A stretch of DNA of 64,000 nucleotides from positions 62,001 through 126,000 of the forward strand of contig VZRG01002034.1 in assembly GCA_013397435.1 (NCBI GenBank), written 5' to 3'. How positions within the stretch are numbered: the first letter of the stretch is position 1; the number at the start of each line of letters is the position of its first letter. This document shows, in pieces, positions 1 to 11,115 of this stretch. A program made the translations under genes and the position numbers. The notes below the pieces were generated by a model. The model did no database searches. It saw only the letters and a list, made by a program, of their open reading frames with translations, and was not told the origin of the DNA. The DNA is from Erythrocercus mccallii. Its lineage: Eukaryota > Chordata > Aves > Passeriformes > Dicruridae.

Positions 1-2043
1 TTTAAAGCCTGTTCTTGTTAACGCGGAGTGTTAGATATAACTGTGAAATTCCGGCTTTTGTGGGGTTAATTGCATAACTCTTTGCTGTGCTTTAACAAGA
101 TGTTTTGTAGCTGAATAGCTGTGATTTCCTTTGTTTCTTTCTGTGGGCCGAAGGTAGTTTAAGAGGGGAAATTAGCCATTTAATTATTATGAGTGCAGGA
201 GAAGTAAAAAGACCATATGGTTTGCTGTTGAAATTAGTCACAAGAAACTTTTTTTTTTTTTTTTAATAATATGTGATATTTTTAACAAGCAGATGTGAAG
301 CCACGGCGTCTCCCACAAGAGCTTTGCCGGGCTTATCTATTGTACCAAGTGCTGCAGGGGGGTATTTTTAGCACAGGGGGTCGTTGCATGAAGGAAGAGG
401 GAAAGGAGGAGTGCTTGCAAGGCAAGCTGGAGGCACAGCAGGGTCAGCAGGGACTGGCTCCTGATTCCAGCACGGCTGCCGTTCCTCTGTGGGACTTGGG
501 GCCCCGGACCAGCACTGGAAAGGCTGCTGAGCCTAGGCCTCTGTTGCAGAGTATCTGCTCTGTTCCTTGCTGTCTTGAGCACCTGAGCATCTCTTCACTG
601 ACCTGGGCTGCTGCTCGTGCCCCAGCAGGTGTCCTTCCAAAGGGCCCGTGTTCCTCTACTGGCTTGCATCCTGTCCTGATTCTCCCTCCAGTTCCTCCCG
701 GGCAGCCCTGAAGCCTTCTTTCTGTCATTCCACGACTTGCTCACTGTTCCAGGCTAGTCACTAGCCCAGCGGGATTGTGGTGGCATTCCAGCAGGCACTA
801 GCTTTCCCAAATTACACTTTAAAAGCAGCAGTAGGAGCCCTGTGAGCTGTGAACAGTGCTGCTCAACAAGGGAAAATGCTGCCCGTGAGGCCAGGCGAAA
901 TGCGTGCTCAGCTCCCAGCTCCCCTCGGGACTCAGCTTCGTGGGAGCAGGGAGCAGCTGCCTCTCACAGATGCACGTCTGCTCCTCCTTCCTCGTCCTCC
1001 TGGGGGCCATTGGAAGTCTCTGCCTGATATCTTTGGCACCTGTAGGTACAGCGTGTTGACCCTTCTACCTGATAACACAGATCCTATTGCAAAACTCTGA
1101 AAATTCATTTGTGTGTCTTCTGTTTCTCAGCCAGCTTCATGTTGTTAGGTTTTTTTCTCTTTCACCTTAATCTGTTTTCCCTCTCATCCTATTCTTTGTT
1201 TGTAAGGGAAGTTTCATAAATGAAAACAGAGGCATACCCTTGCCTTTATTCATTGTTTTTTATCACTTATCCAGATACAGAGGTTATAGATTAAAGAGGT
1301 TAGAGGTCACAGTTTAGAGAGGCATAGATTTTATCTAGCAAAGTTGTGCTGTCTTTCCCCTTGCCTGAATTTACTTTGTATTAAACTTTTGCAGAAGGCA
1401 AAAAAATAATAAAAGAAGTGAAATAGAAGGGAAGTGAATATTATTACATAAGAACTTCAGAACATTTGAATAACAAGAATGACACCAGGCTACTTTTGTA
1501 TTGATTCCTCGCGAGACCAGTAGAGTCCCACCCAGCAAGAAATACTCTGGTTTTGCTGCTAACCCATGCAATCCTTTTTGAATTGGTGGGTTTGCACAAA
1601 AAGGTAAGTCAGGGCAGGATTTGAGCCCTTCAGGAAATTTTGAACCAAGTGCTTGATCATTACATTGCTCCTGCTGCAGTGCAGGAACTCAATTAGGTTG
1701 GCATTTACTGTGTGCAAGAACACCTACGCTCCTTTTCAGGCCTCTGACACCAGAGAGCTGTAACACTGTATTGAATTGTAGGCAATGCTCTTAAACAGTG
1801 CTGCTTTTTAGATTGGGCATTTCAGGGAGCTTTCACTGCTATGATGTTTAATTTGAATCGTCTTTTCTAGTTTCATGTTCTCCTTTGCAGTCAAAGGATT
1901 TCTGATACTTCTCTAACACAAACAATCGAGGGGCCTGGTTTGCTTTTGCCTGAAATTCAGGAATTAGTCAAGTCCCCTTATCAAGATAATTCAATAAGCT
2001 CTTCCTGTTCAAAATCACCCAATTGAATGGCCTATGGTATCTG
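1..2043. other. Noncoding DNA, no gene recognised
   Basis: I see no recognisable exon or RNA gene. A run of 16 T lies at 249-264. The part from about 300 to 1020 is more GC-rich than its surroundings and has open frames on both strands, but these overlap, the forward frame from 295 begins at GTG rather than ATG, and the products resemble no family I know. A near-consensus splice donor (AAG then GTAAGT, at 1601-1609) has no convincing exon upstream. Confidence 0.6.
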
Positions 2044-2100
2044 TTCCTTCCCTTCCTTTTTTTCCTGCCTGCCTGCCTTCTTCTTCCTCTCTGTTTCTCT
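2044..2100 (+). repeat. Polypyrimidine tract with TGCC repeats
   Basis: The plus strand is almost entirely C and T here, including three TGCC-type units, ending just before an ordinary AT-rich stretch. It is simple low-complexity sequence. Such a tract can serve as a splice-acceptor pyrimidine run, but no coding exon follows it. Confidence 0.75.
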
Positions 2101-5100
2101 ACACCAGTTCTAATTATTTTACGCTCAAATGATAAATGAGTTTCAAATAATTAGAGGTGGTATAAAGGACCACAGCTGGGAGATTTATGCCAGCCGAGCC
2201 CTCCGAACAAAGAGCCTTCTGTGGGTATCGTTTTTCTCTCTGGACTTTGAAGCCCTGTTCTGCTGTCTCCACCTTCAAAGAGCTATATCATTTTTAACCC
2301 ACATAATTTTATTCTCCTTTTTCATACCTGGGCAATGTCACAGGCCCTTATTAAGGAGCAGACCAAATGTCAAAGTTTTGTTGTAAATCAGCAGGAAACC
2401 AGTAACAAGTAGGGGTGAGACGGCTCAGGGGAAGCCCTATACAAGGACCCAAGTCAGATGTGTTGCCAATTCATTAGAAAAGAGTGCTGTAAAAGATAAA
2501 CCACCTCCAACTTTCTTTAGGACAACTTAGTAACAATAACAACATTGGATTAGTTTTGCGTGGGCCCCTGGCCAGGCTGGTCCTGTCATCTGGAAATAAA
2601 GGTAAACTTGCCTGATTTCTGCAAACGCTAAGCAGTGTTCTTGCCTGCTGCTAAATTCTTTGAGAAAAAGTATTAATTTTTTAAGTCGAATAAATAAATG
2701 GGCATCCAGGACAAGAACATGCTGGGAAAGAACCTTTGAGAGAGAAGATGTTATTGGTGATTCTCTTTCCTTTTTCATACTCTCCTGGCAACTTCCTATA
2801 AAGTTTGAAAGGAGAGAGACTTGTCCTATCGTAAAACAAAAAGCTGAAACCCCTCCTCTCTGAGGCTCAAGCAAGGGCTTCATTCTCTGGCAGCAAAGAG
2901 CTTCTGCTGAATCAGAGCAATGTTTTGCATGCTGCTGTCTAACAATTGAAAGACAAATTGCAATGCCAAGCTGAAGTGTAAACTGGTTTGGGTTTTTCTT
3001 TCCTCGTCAGAGCAGAACCCTCAGCTGTGCGCATGCATTGCCATATGACTACAAGAGGGGAGGGAGACTGGAGGTGCAGAGGTGGCTTTAGTACAGAAGT
3101 ATTTGGTGCAGACCTGTGGAAGCTGTTTGTTTCCCTGGGAAAGCCTCGTGGGTTCTCCCATTCTATTATATGTGGTGATGGTAAAGGTGTAAATACCTGT
3201 AATATATCTTTTCTTGTTCAGCTGTAAAAATTAAGGTGAAAGCCAAGAATAAATATTGAGGGGAATGCCTAATATGATTTCTGATATCTTAGCTGAGAAG
3301 CAGGTGAAGATAGCTTTAGTTTCTCAGAGAGATGAAATGGTAGAAAATGTGGCCCATGACCACACCAGCTCTTTCCCTTAAGACTTTATTTTGCTTTTTT
3401 GTTTGGTTCTTTGTTTGGTGTTTAGGCTGTAAGCTCACAGTGCCAGCTCCTTTAAAGTCCTCTGTAAATCTGCTAGCTGTGTGGTGCTGTGTTGCTGCAA
3501 CCTATGAGCGGATGCTGTCTGCTGCAGGAGTAGCTATCACTGACTATCAGTATTTTCACAGTGAAAAACAAGTGTCTTAAAACAGTTTATTTATCTGCTG
3601 ATCTTTTCCACCATAACTTGCCTTGCTTTTCCAGCTGCTGGAAAATCTGAACTGAGAGCAGTGAGTGTGAGAGAGGGATGTGTCTTCGTTTTCTCCAGGA
3701 TGAAGCCACAAACTCCCTCTCAGTTCACTGGAACAACTGTGTTTGTGCAACTTAGCATGGGAACACAACCAGACTTTTTCCTCTCATTTTTCAGCCAGGA
3801 AGGATGAGTAAACACACATCATAGAAACAGAATATTTTGTGAATGTTGACTGAAACATGGGCACTATGTGCAACAGTTTTGATCACAGTAAAACAATTGC
3901 CATGAAGATGTGCCATCCACATTTGATTGACATCATCACTTTGAATCCTTTAGCAGAGTTAGGGAACTGTATGTCCAGGCAGGCAGCTGAATGAAAGAAG
4001 AGCCCATATTTTCAGGTGCAGCATCTTCAATGGTCTATTGCTTTGGCATACAAAATTATGTGATCTGGAGAGAATATAAGACAACACTATGAGTCAGAAT
4101 ATGTGGGGTATTTCTTCCTAGCCAGTGCAAAAAATCCAATGAACACAAAAAGGAATAAACATCTAAAATAAGCCTGTTAGGGAGTAGCTGTAGTAAGAAA
4201 ACTGAATAAGAAACCAGAAAAAAAAGATGGAAGGAAGATCAGGTCTGTGGACTGTGCTGAAGGCAAAAATTAATTTCACACAAGAAAAGGGATGAAGCAG
4301 CCTGCAAACTACACCTGCACAGAGGAGGCAGTGATGATAAAAGTGGAGGAGAAGGGGATCTGAAAAAGGAAAAGGAAAAACTCCACATTTGTCTCAGCAG
4401 GGCAATACTTCTAATGCCACACTGTAAGACTGATGGCTTGTGGATGGGATCCTCCGGAAATATATCCCATGTTTTACATATCTAAAATACACGTTCCAGT
4501 AAATTACTGACTTGCCTGGATTCTATTGCATGGATTGGCTGTCCGTGCCACACTCAGGTGTTCAACAACTCCACGTTATAGGTTATGAAGCTCAAAGAAA
4601 GGCCATTTCATTGCACGATTGTTTGTGAGCAGTGTTAGTTAAACCCTTTTTGACCCTCTCTATCTCCAAAACCTTTGCTAAGTTATGGCAAAGTTTGAGG
4701 GGTACCCATAGGAGTTTGTGAAGGCTCCATGTCTGGAAAACACTGCAAACATCATCACTGAGTCAGTATTTCCATGGGCTCATGGCTGGTGTGCAAGCAC
4801 AAGACCACCCTGGCAAGGTGTGATCTAAAAAAATAGGAGGATACTGAGGAAAATTTGTTAGCAGAGCAGTGCAAAATGATTTAACTCAGAAGTTTCTGTA
4901 ATCTTGGCCAAACACATTTACAGCATCCAGCTCGTTCTCTAGTTAGGTGGTCTGGAGATTGAATTCATCCCGAGGGCCAAAATATGAAATATTTGGGAAT
5001 TCTGGCAGGCTCCATGCAAATATTCATGGTTGTTTATCTCGCAATGTTTCTTTGCATAATGACTGGGAAAGGGCAAAATAAACACAGTGATGTTTAAAAC

Positions 5101-8100
5101 AATAGAATGTTTTGTATTGAGACAGTACTGACCCCCATTTAGATTTTCAGCAACAAGGAAAAATCTTTGCTTTAGAGATAATAGTGCTTTTTTTTTTTTA
5201 CGTTGGATATGTGTCCAAGAGCTCTTTCCCTGCTTGCAGCACCACTTGGGAGGAAGTAGAAATGCCTTTGGCAGGCTCTAAATTCTGCCCAAGGTCTTTT
5301 TTTCTGAGCTCAGAGTGCCACATCTCTTACTCTTGCAGTGGACAGAAAGCGCCCCAGACAAGAGAGAGATCCATTTCGAATGCAGGCTGTTGCAAACACA
5401 TTTGCCCAGCAATTCCAGGCAAACTTTCCATCATATTTACCAAGTCCATGGAGGTGGTTAGGGTTTTACTATCAGCAGAGAGGTGCCAAAAATGCTCAGC
5501 TTGTTTGTGGACGTGTACAAGGCACCCACTAGGCAGCACACAAAATAGCTGAGGTGACCATGGGCAGCACTCAGGGGTACGTAACGCTGTTCTGGGTACT
5601 CACAGAAATAATGGAATTTCTTGCTGTGACCAGCACATGGTGTCTCTTCTGCATGTGTTTTGTCCTCAATATTGCCCTCCTGCTTATGGGGTTTCCTTTC
5701 AAAAGGGACAGATCTACTATTGTTTAAATCACTGTGAGGGGGTCAAGCTTCTCTTCTTTTTGATGTCCAAGTGGTTGGACTGTTGATGGGAGAGGACACA
5801 AGTGTCTCTGCTTTCAATTAGTTGTCTTTAACTAAGAAGAAATTTCAATAGTGTTTTGGATTTCATACACAAAACCATTCAGTACAGTTTTGATGCAAGT
5901 CTGATAGGCCAAATTCTGTTCAGGCTTTAGGAAAATGTGGCCATTCTGGCTTTGTTGAGTATGCATACTGCATAAACCTGCATGAAACATGGCTCACTCT
6001 GTCTGCTTATTCACAAGCCCAGTGAGACATTTTGCACTGAGGGAGAGAATCAACAACTTGCATGTACATCCAGGGAGTCGGCTAAAAGTGCATCACCACA
6101 TACAGACACCAGAGCTCACGTACCCAGGGCAGGTTCTAAGTGCACAGTTAATGCCACTTCTTGCCAGATCTTCTTGTGCAAGGAAATGAAATTATTTCCA
6201 AAACTGGAAATGAATAATTAATATCCTGTCAAGAAATTTATATTGTCCTCAAAGTGTTTTGAGGTAGCACCTGATCCTGCAAACAACCGTATCTTCACGT
6301 AAAGGAGGTTGCAGTTGCAGGCTCAGGGCATTCCCTGCCATGTCAAATAATCATTATCATTTCAACAATATCAGGAGAATCTGGTTTTTCTTTTTCTGCT
6401 CGCTTTTGCGCACTGTAGAGCGCTCAGATGCTCATTAACATACATGTCCCTTCCAATTTCACTCTCATTTGCACTATGTTAACAGCTACTTTTTCATCTT
6501 TGCTCAGACAAACGATGGCCTTTGTAACCAGGAATAAAATTAGTCGCAAGTGGAAACCTGTTTTAATGAGGCCAAATTATTATTTAACTCCAAATGTGTA
6601 CAGTATTTTTTCTCTAAATCTCCTTTAATTCATCCCTAGTATTAATTATATCTTGCCATAAACAGTCCTTGGAAATGCTCACTCCTTCAGGCTTCAAAAC
6701 AGAGCCTCATGCCAGAGCACCATATTAATAAGGTAAAATAAAAAAGGAGACAAGGAGGGAAGCTCCTTTTGTCTAATTTTTCCAAAACTTCTGATTAAAA
6801 TAAATGAGATCACTGGAATTTATATAGGCAAATTTGGCAGTTCCTCTATATTTACTGAAACTGTGACATAAATCAAAAGTGAGACTCTCCAAGAATGTGT
6901 TATTTGTTATCAGAGTAATTATGTGTTAGTGACTCACACATGAATAAGGTACTTCTGTTACAGCTGTTTATTAGAGTTTTCTTGGCTTCCATTTCTTGCT
7001 CTGCCACTGCCTTGCTTCATGACCTTAGGGAAGTTTCTGTGTTTTGATTAATTCCAATGATGTGCATATGTATATGGCTGCACATACACACACACAACTG
7101 TATAAATATGTAGTAATTTCCTGCTAAAAGAACATTTCAAAATGCTGTAAAAGACAAAATGAAGATGACCTAGAGACTTTACTTGTTAGTATACCTTCTT
7201 TATTTAACTGTAGACATAAGCCAGAGCTATTCAGGTAATATCCAGGTAGTATGGAGTTATAATTCATGGATCAACATGAATTTTTTGGTGAAGCAGCATG
7301 AAAATGTCTCTCACACCTTCCCCTCTCCCCACTACCCCAAAATGACTTGTTCACAATAACAACAAGAAGATATTGTTTCTTCATTAATCCAGCAGTTCTT
7401 GCCCACTTAGAGAAAGAATTTGGAAAACTATGCGTTGTTACAGTGCCATCTGGTGATTCCCGCACACAAGTGGGTGAAGCTTGCTCATCAGTGCTACTAC
7501 TGCTCTGCATTACTTAGCATACTTCCCCAGGCAGCTTGCCATGCTGATCTTTTTTTTTAACTCTTTAGAATTTTAATGTGTAGGAAATTTCAACAAATGG
7601 CAATCAAAACATTTTCCAAATGTACTCCTAATCAAGTTTATCAGTACCAGTTTGATTTTAAGAAATTGAAGGTAAAGCAAAGAAAAAAATTGTTTCCTAA
7701 TCATTTATAATTCATCAGAAGCCTGATTGTGCTGGTGCTGCACCCCTGGACAAAGATACGTGCTCTTTTTGGCACACGGAAAGTGCTGTAGGTGTGTTGT
7801 TAACATCTCATATGTTTTCCAAAGGATAAACACTCTTCAAAGGGACTCTTTTAAGGTGATAAGAAATATTACTGGCAACCACTTCTCAGTGAATTGGAGG
7901 AGCCTAGTCCCTGTTTTACTTACCAGAAAATGAATGGAGAGGCTTGTTTGAGATAAGTCTTGAACAGAGCTGGAGTTGGAGCTGTGGGTGCTTGTTTCTC
8001 TTTTCCCACCTGAGAGCTGGACATGCTTTCCGTCAGGTTGTGCACTTTTGTGATAATGTGGTGTAATGCTGCTTTGGGGCCTGGCATGCCTCTCGGGTCA

Positions 8101-9050
8101 GGGTTTTTGGTCCCTTTGCACATTTTTCTCTCTCAGAAGTAAGAATAATGATAGCTTGGTTCCCCTGTAATAGTTAAGTATTTGTGTATCATTAAATAGA
8201 CAATTAGGAGTTTCTCCCAACCCGAGGGTCTTTTGAGGGTGGTCTTATGTGCAGTCCTCATGCAAAAGTGGAGTAGCTACTAGTAAAATTTAGCACTGAG
8301 TGAGCTTCTGAAGCTTCAGATCCTTGTCTGAGATGTTCACATAACTGCAATGAATGTTTCCTTCACTTTAAAATAGATTGAAACAAAACAAAGAATCCTG
8401 TTGCAGGCAGAAGACCAATTGACCTCTAAAAATATTTTGTATGCTTTATTAATTGAGGTAGAGGCATATAAAATTCCAAATTTTAAGTATAAATAATTAT
8501 TGAAAAGCAGTAAAAAATCCACCATTTCCCTTCCATTTGTTGATAATCTGTAGGGGAAGGAGGCCATTGCTCTCTCTTGCTTGCTCACTTATCCCGGAGG
8601 AAGTGCAGTCCCCTCTCCTTCCATTCAGGTGTTAGCCTTTATCTCCTCTGAAAAGCAGCAGTTCTCTCCATCCTAAATATCTGCAGTGCCAGCTCACTGT
8701 CCTCACATTCAGCTCAGTTCCAGCCTGCTGTGAATGGAGTCTTGAGGCAAGAGGTGTTTTTTGTCTTCTCCCAAACCCTTCTGAAAAGTCAATGTCCACT
8801 CTTTAAAGAGTCTGCAGGTGAGGGTATCACAGCTCAAGGTGACAGTTCCCACTATTCCATGGAAATGGCATATGGTGGGAAAGACTGTTCATATAGTTGC
8901 AATAGGTATGAACCAAAGGGCATTTTTAGAAACACATTCCCAAGAGCTAATAAAAATATATGGTATATATGCTTCAAAAACTGAAGAAAGCAGTCAGAAG
9001 CAAAGAAGTGTGATATCTGCAGGCAGGGCCAGCTCTGAGAAGAGTTTGCT
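2101..9050. other. Noncoding DNA, no gene recognised
   Basis: No exon, RNA gene or transposon could be recognised. A purine-rich patch runs from about 4130 to 4380 on the plus strand. A short (AC)n run lies at 7086-7096. The frame at 5338-5532 follows an acceptor-like TTGCAG, but it starts at GTG and its product matches nothing I know. The rest is AT-rich single-copy-looking sequence. Confidence 0.6.
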
Positions 9051-9057
9051 GTTCAAT

Positions 9058-9184
9058 TGGCCAAGTTAAACAAGATACAATTAGGGTTAACATGGTCTCC
9101 TAGGATTCATAAACCCTTATTTGGAAACTTTGGGGAGATGGTGGGGAAGCAGTGGCTTTAATTGTATCTTGTTTAACTTGGCCA
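9058..9184. repeat. 26-bp perfect inverted repeat (hairpin)
   Basis: The left arm 9058-9083 begins TGGCCAAGTTAAAC and the right arm 9159-9184 is its exact reverse complement, 26 of 26 bases, separated by 75 bases. Read as RNA from the plus strand, the stem continues inward for six more pairs (9084-9089 with 9153-9158), four of them G-U. Just outside the arms the pairing stops. No obvious target-site duplication flanks it. It could be the terminal repeats of a very small foldback or MITE-like element, a local inverted duplication, or a transcribed hairpin. No known microRNA was recognised. Confidence 0.9.
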
Positions 9185-9428
9185 CTAATTACTTACACCT
9201 CTCTGACTTGGCTTCTTTCATAGATGTCACACCTTTGAACAGCTGACTAGCCTTTCTTTTTTCCCTTAATGTAATTTTTCTGTATATTAACTGCTGCAAA
9301 TCAGATTGAAGTCACATTCGTTTTCAATTTATTATATAACCAGATATGAATAATATTGCTAATATAATGGCTCGAGTTCTCTGCAATTTATATTCTTGAG
9401 AACAAAGGTCTTCTCTGCCATTCACGGA
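9185..9428. other. AT-rich spacer between hairpin and CR1
   Basis: AT-rich unique-looking sequence with several TATAT and TTTATTATAT stretches. Nothing recognisable as a gene or repeat. Confidence 0.6.
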
Positions 9429-9525
9429 ATTATAGAATAGAATCATAACATTTCTTAGGTCAGAAAAGACCTTTAAGATCATCAAGTCCTACCATTAGCC
9501 CAGCCCTGCCAAGTCCACCACTAAA

Positions 9526-10062
9526 TCATGTCCTGGAGTGCCACATCCACATGTGTTTTAAATACCTTCGAGGACTGTGACTCAAGCACTTTCTTGGGCA
9601 GCCTGTTTTAATGACAACCCTTTCTGTGAAGAAACTTTTCCTGATACCCAATCTAAACTTCTCCTGGTGCAACTCGATGCCATGTCCTCTTGTCCTGTCA
9701 CTTGTTACCTGTGAGAAGAGACCAACCCCCACCTGGCCACAGCCTCCTTTCAGGCAGTTGTAGTGATTGAAAGGGTTCCCCCTGAGCCTCCTTTTCTCCA
9801 GGCTAAACACCCCCAGATCCCTCAGTCGTTCCTCATAGGACTTGTGCTCCAGACCCTCCACCAGCTCTGTTGCTCTTCTCTGGACACGCTCCAGCACCTC
9901 AATGTCTTTGTTGGGTTGAGGGGTCTGTAGCTGAACAAAGCACTCAAGGTGAGGCCTCACCAATGCCAAGTACAGGGGACAATCAATGCCCTGGTCCTGC
10001 TGACCACACTGTTCCTGACACAGGCCGGGATTCCATTGGCTTTCTTGGCTACTTGGACACAC
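9526..10062 (-). pseudogene. CR1 ORF2 C-terminal remnant (frameshifted)
   Basis: This minus-strand frame is open for 178 codons. From about residue 30 on (LALVRPHLECF) it carries the C-terminal part of the CR1 reverse transcriptase polyprotein, including VLERVQRRA and FSLEKRRLRG. Upstream the true CR1 frame lies in another register (VAKKANGIPACVRNSV), which ends IVPCTWHW-stop. The switch occurs at the run of four G on the plus strand at 9975-9978, so one base is missing there. The first residues of this open frame are therefore out-of-frame readthrough. It is a relic without host function as far as the sequence shows. Confidence 0.9.
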
Positions 10063-10255
10063 TCTGGCCCTTGTTCAGCCACTGTTGGGCAGCCCCACCA
10101 GGTCTTTTTCCACTGTGCAGCTTTCCAACCCCTCTTCCCCAACCCTGTGGTGTTGCATGGGGTTGTTGTGACCCAAGTGTAGGATCCAGCACTTTGCCTT
10201 GTTGAACCTCATGCAATTGGCCCCAGTCCCCATTCCAGCCTGTCCGGATCCCTCT

Positions 10256-10620
10256 GTAGAGCCCTCCTGCCCTCAAGCAGATCAACACTCCTGCCCAGCT
10301 TGGTGTTGTTGGCAAGCTGACTGAGGATGCACTCGATCCCCTCATCCAAGTTGTTGATAAGGATATTAAGCAGGACTGTCCCCAGTGCTGAGCTCTGTGA
10401 AACAGCACTTATGACCAGCCACCCCCAGGATGTAACTCTTCAGCACCACTCTCTGGGCCTGATCACCTGGCTGTCCTGCCTGTACCCATGACAGCACTCA
10501 GGATGATCAGATGATCAGCTCCATGACCTTCCCCAGCACTGAAGTCAGGCTGACAGGCCTGTAGCTCCCCAGATCCTCTTTACAGCACTTTTCATAGATG
10601 TACATCACATTTGGTAACCT
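10256..10620 (-). pseudogene. CR1 reverse transcriptase relic, catalytic box lost
   Basis: On the minus strand this holds two pieces of the RT domain. The fingers motif YRPVSLTS lies near 10540-10566. The palm segment that normally carries the FADD catalytic box reads LANNTKLG near 10294-10316, so both catalytic aspartates are replaced by asparagine (codons at 10305-10310). Between the two pieces the RT core is deleted at about 10455. Frames are broken. CR1 normally copies its RNA at the target site through this domain; this copy cannot. Confidence 0.85.
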
Positions 10621-11115
10621 CCAGTAAATGGAACCTCCCCCATTAGCCAGGACTGCTGGTAAATGATGGAAAGTGGCTCAGTGAGCACTTCTACCAGCAC
10701 GTCCCCCCTTCCCCTTGGGTGGATCTGATCTGATCTGGCTCTATTGACTTTTGTTCTTGTGTGTGTGTCTAAGTGGTGTAACAGGTCATTGACCATTTCC
10801 CCTGGGATTATGGAGGCTTCATCCTGCTACCAGTCCCTGTCTTTCCACTCAGGGGATTGGGTACCTGGAAAACAACAGGTGTTATTATTAAAGAAGGCAC
10901 CGAGTACCTCAGCCTTTATCCTCATCCTTTGTCACTATGTTTCCTGCTGCATCCAAGAAAGGATGGAGATCCTCCTTAACCCTCCTTTTGCTCTCAATGT
11001 CAACAGCAGCAGAGAAGAAGCTCCACTGATCATGCACAGACTCATTGCGTATTTGTGCTGTACCCAGGGGCAAAAGCCAGTTTCCATACCTTCTGCTCTC
11101 CACGTCAGCCAGTAA

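Larger units (their letters stand above)
9429..11115 (-). mobile_element. CR1 LINE copy, 5'-truncated, internally deleted
   Basis: Read on the minus strand this is a CR1 (chicken repeat 1) non-LTR retrotransposon. In order it holds the ORF2 linker (ESKRRVKEDL near 11000), the start of the reverse transcriptase (YRPVSLTS near 10540-10566), the downstream RT part with the LDEGIEC and SVDLLEGR landmarks (near 10260-10350), the C-terminal domain (VLERVQRRA, YEERLRDLGVFSLEKRRLRG), and the 3' tail ending in two degenerate copies of the CR1 terminal octamer near 9429-9450. The RT core is missing: the sequence jumps from the QVIRP landmark to the LGTVLL landmark near 10455. The copy is also 5'-truncated, lacking the endonuclease and ORF1. 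The upper boundary is uncertain (about 11105-11160). It is a dead copy. Confidence 0.95.

Noticed and set aside
295..728. Overlapping forward and reverse frames in a GC-richer stretch
   Set aside because: Three mutually overlapping frames of similar length with no recognisable domain suggest composition and not coding.
9870..10205. Plus-strand frames across the first CR1 copy
   Set aside because: They are antisense shadows of CR1 ORF2, whose true coding strand is minus.
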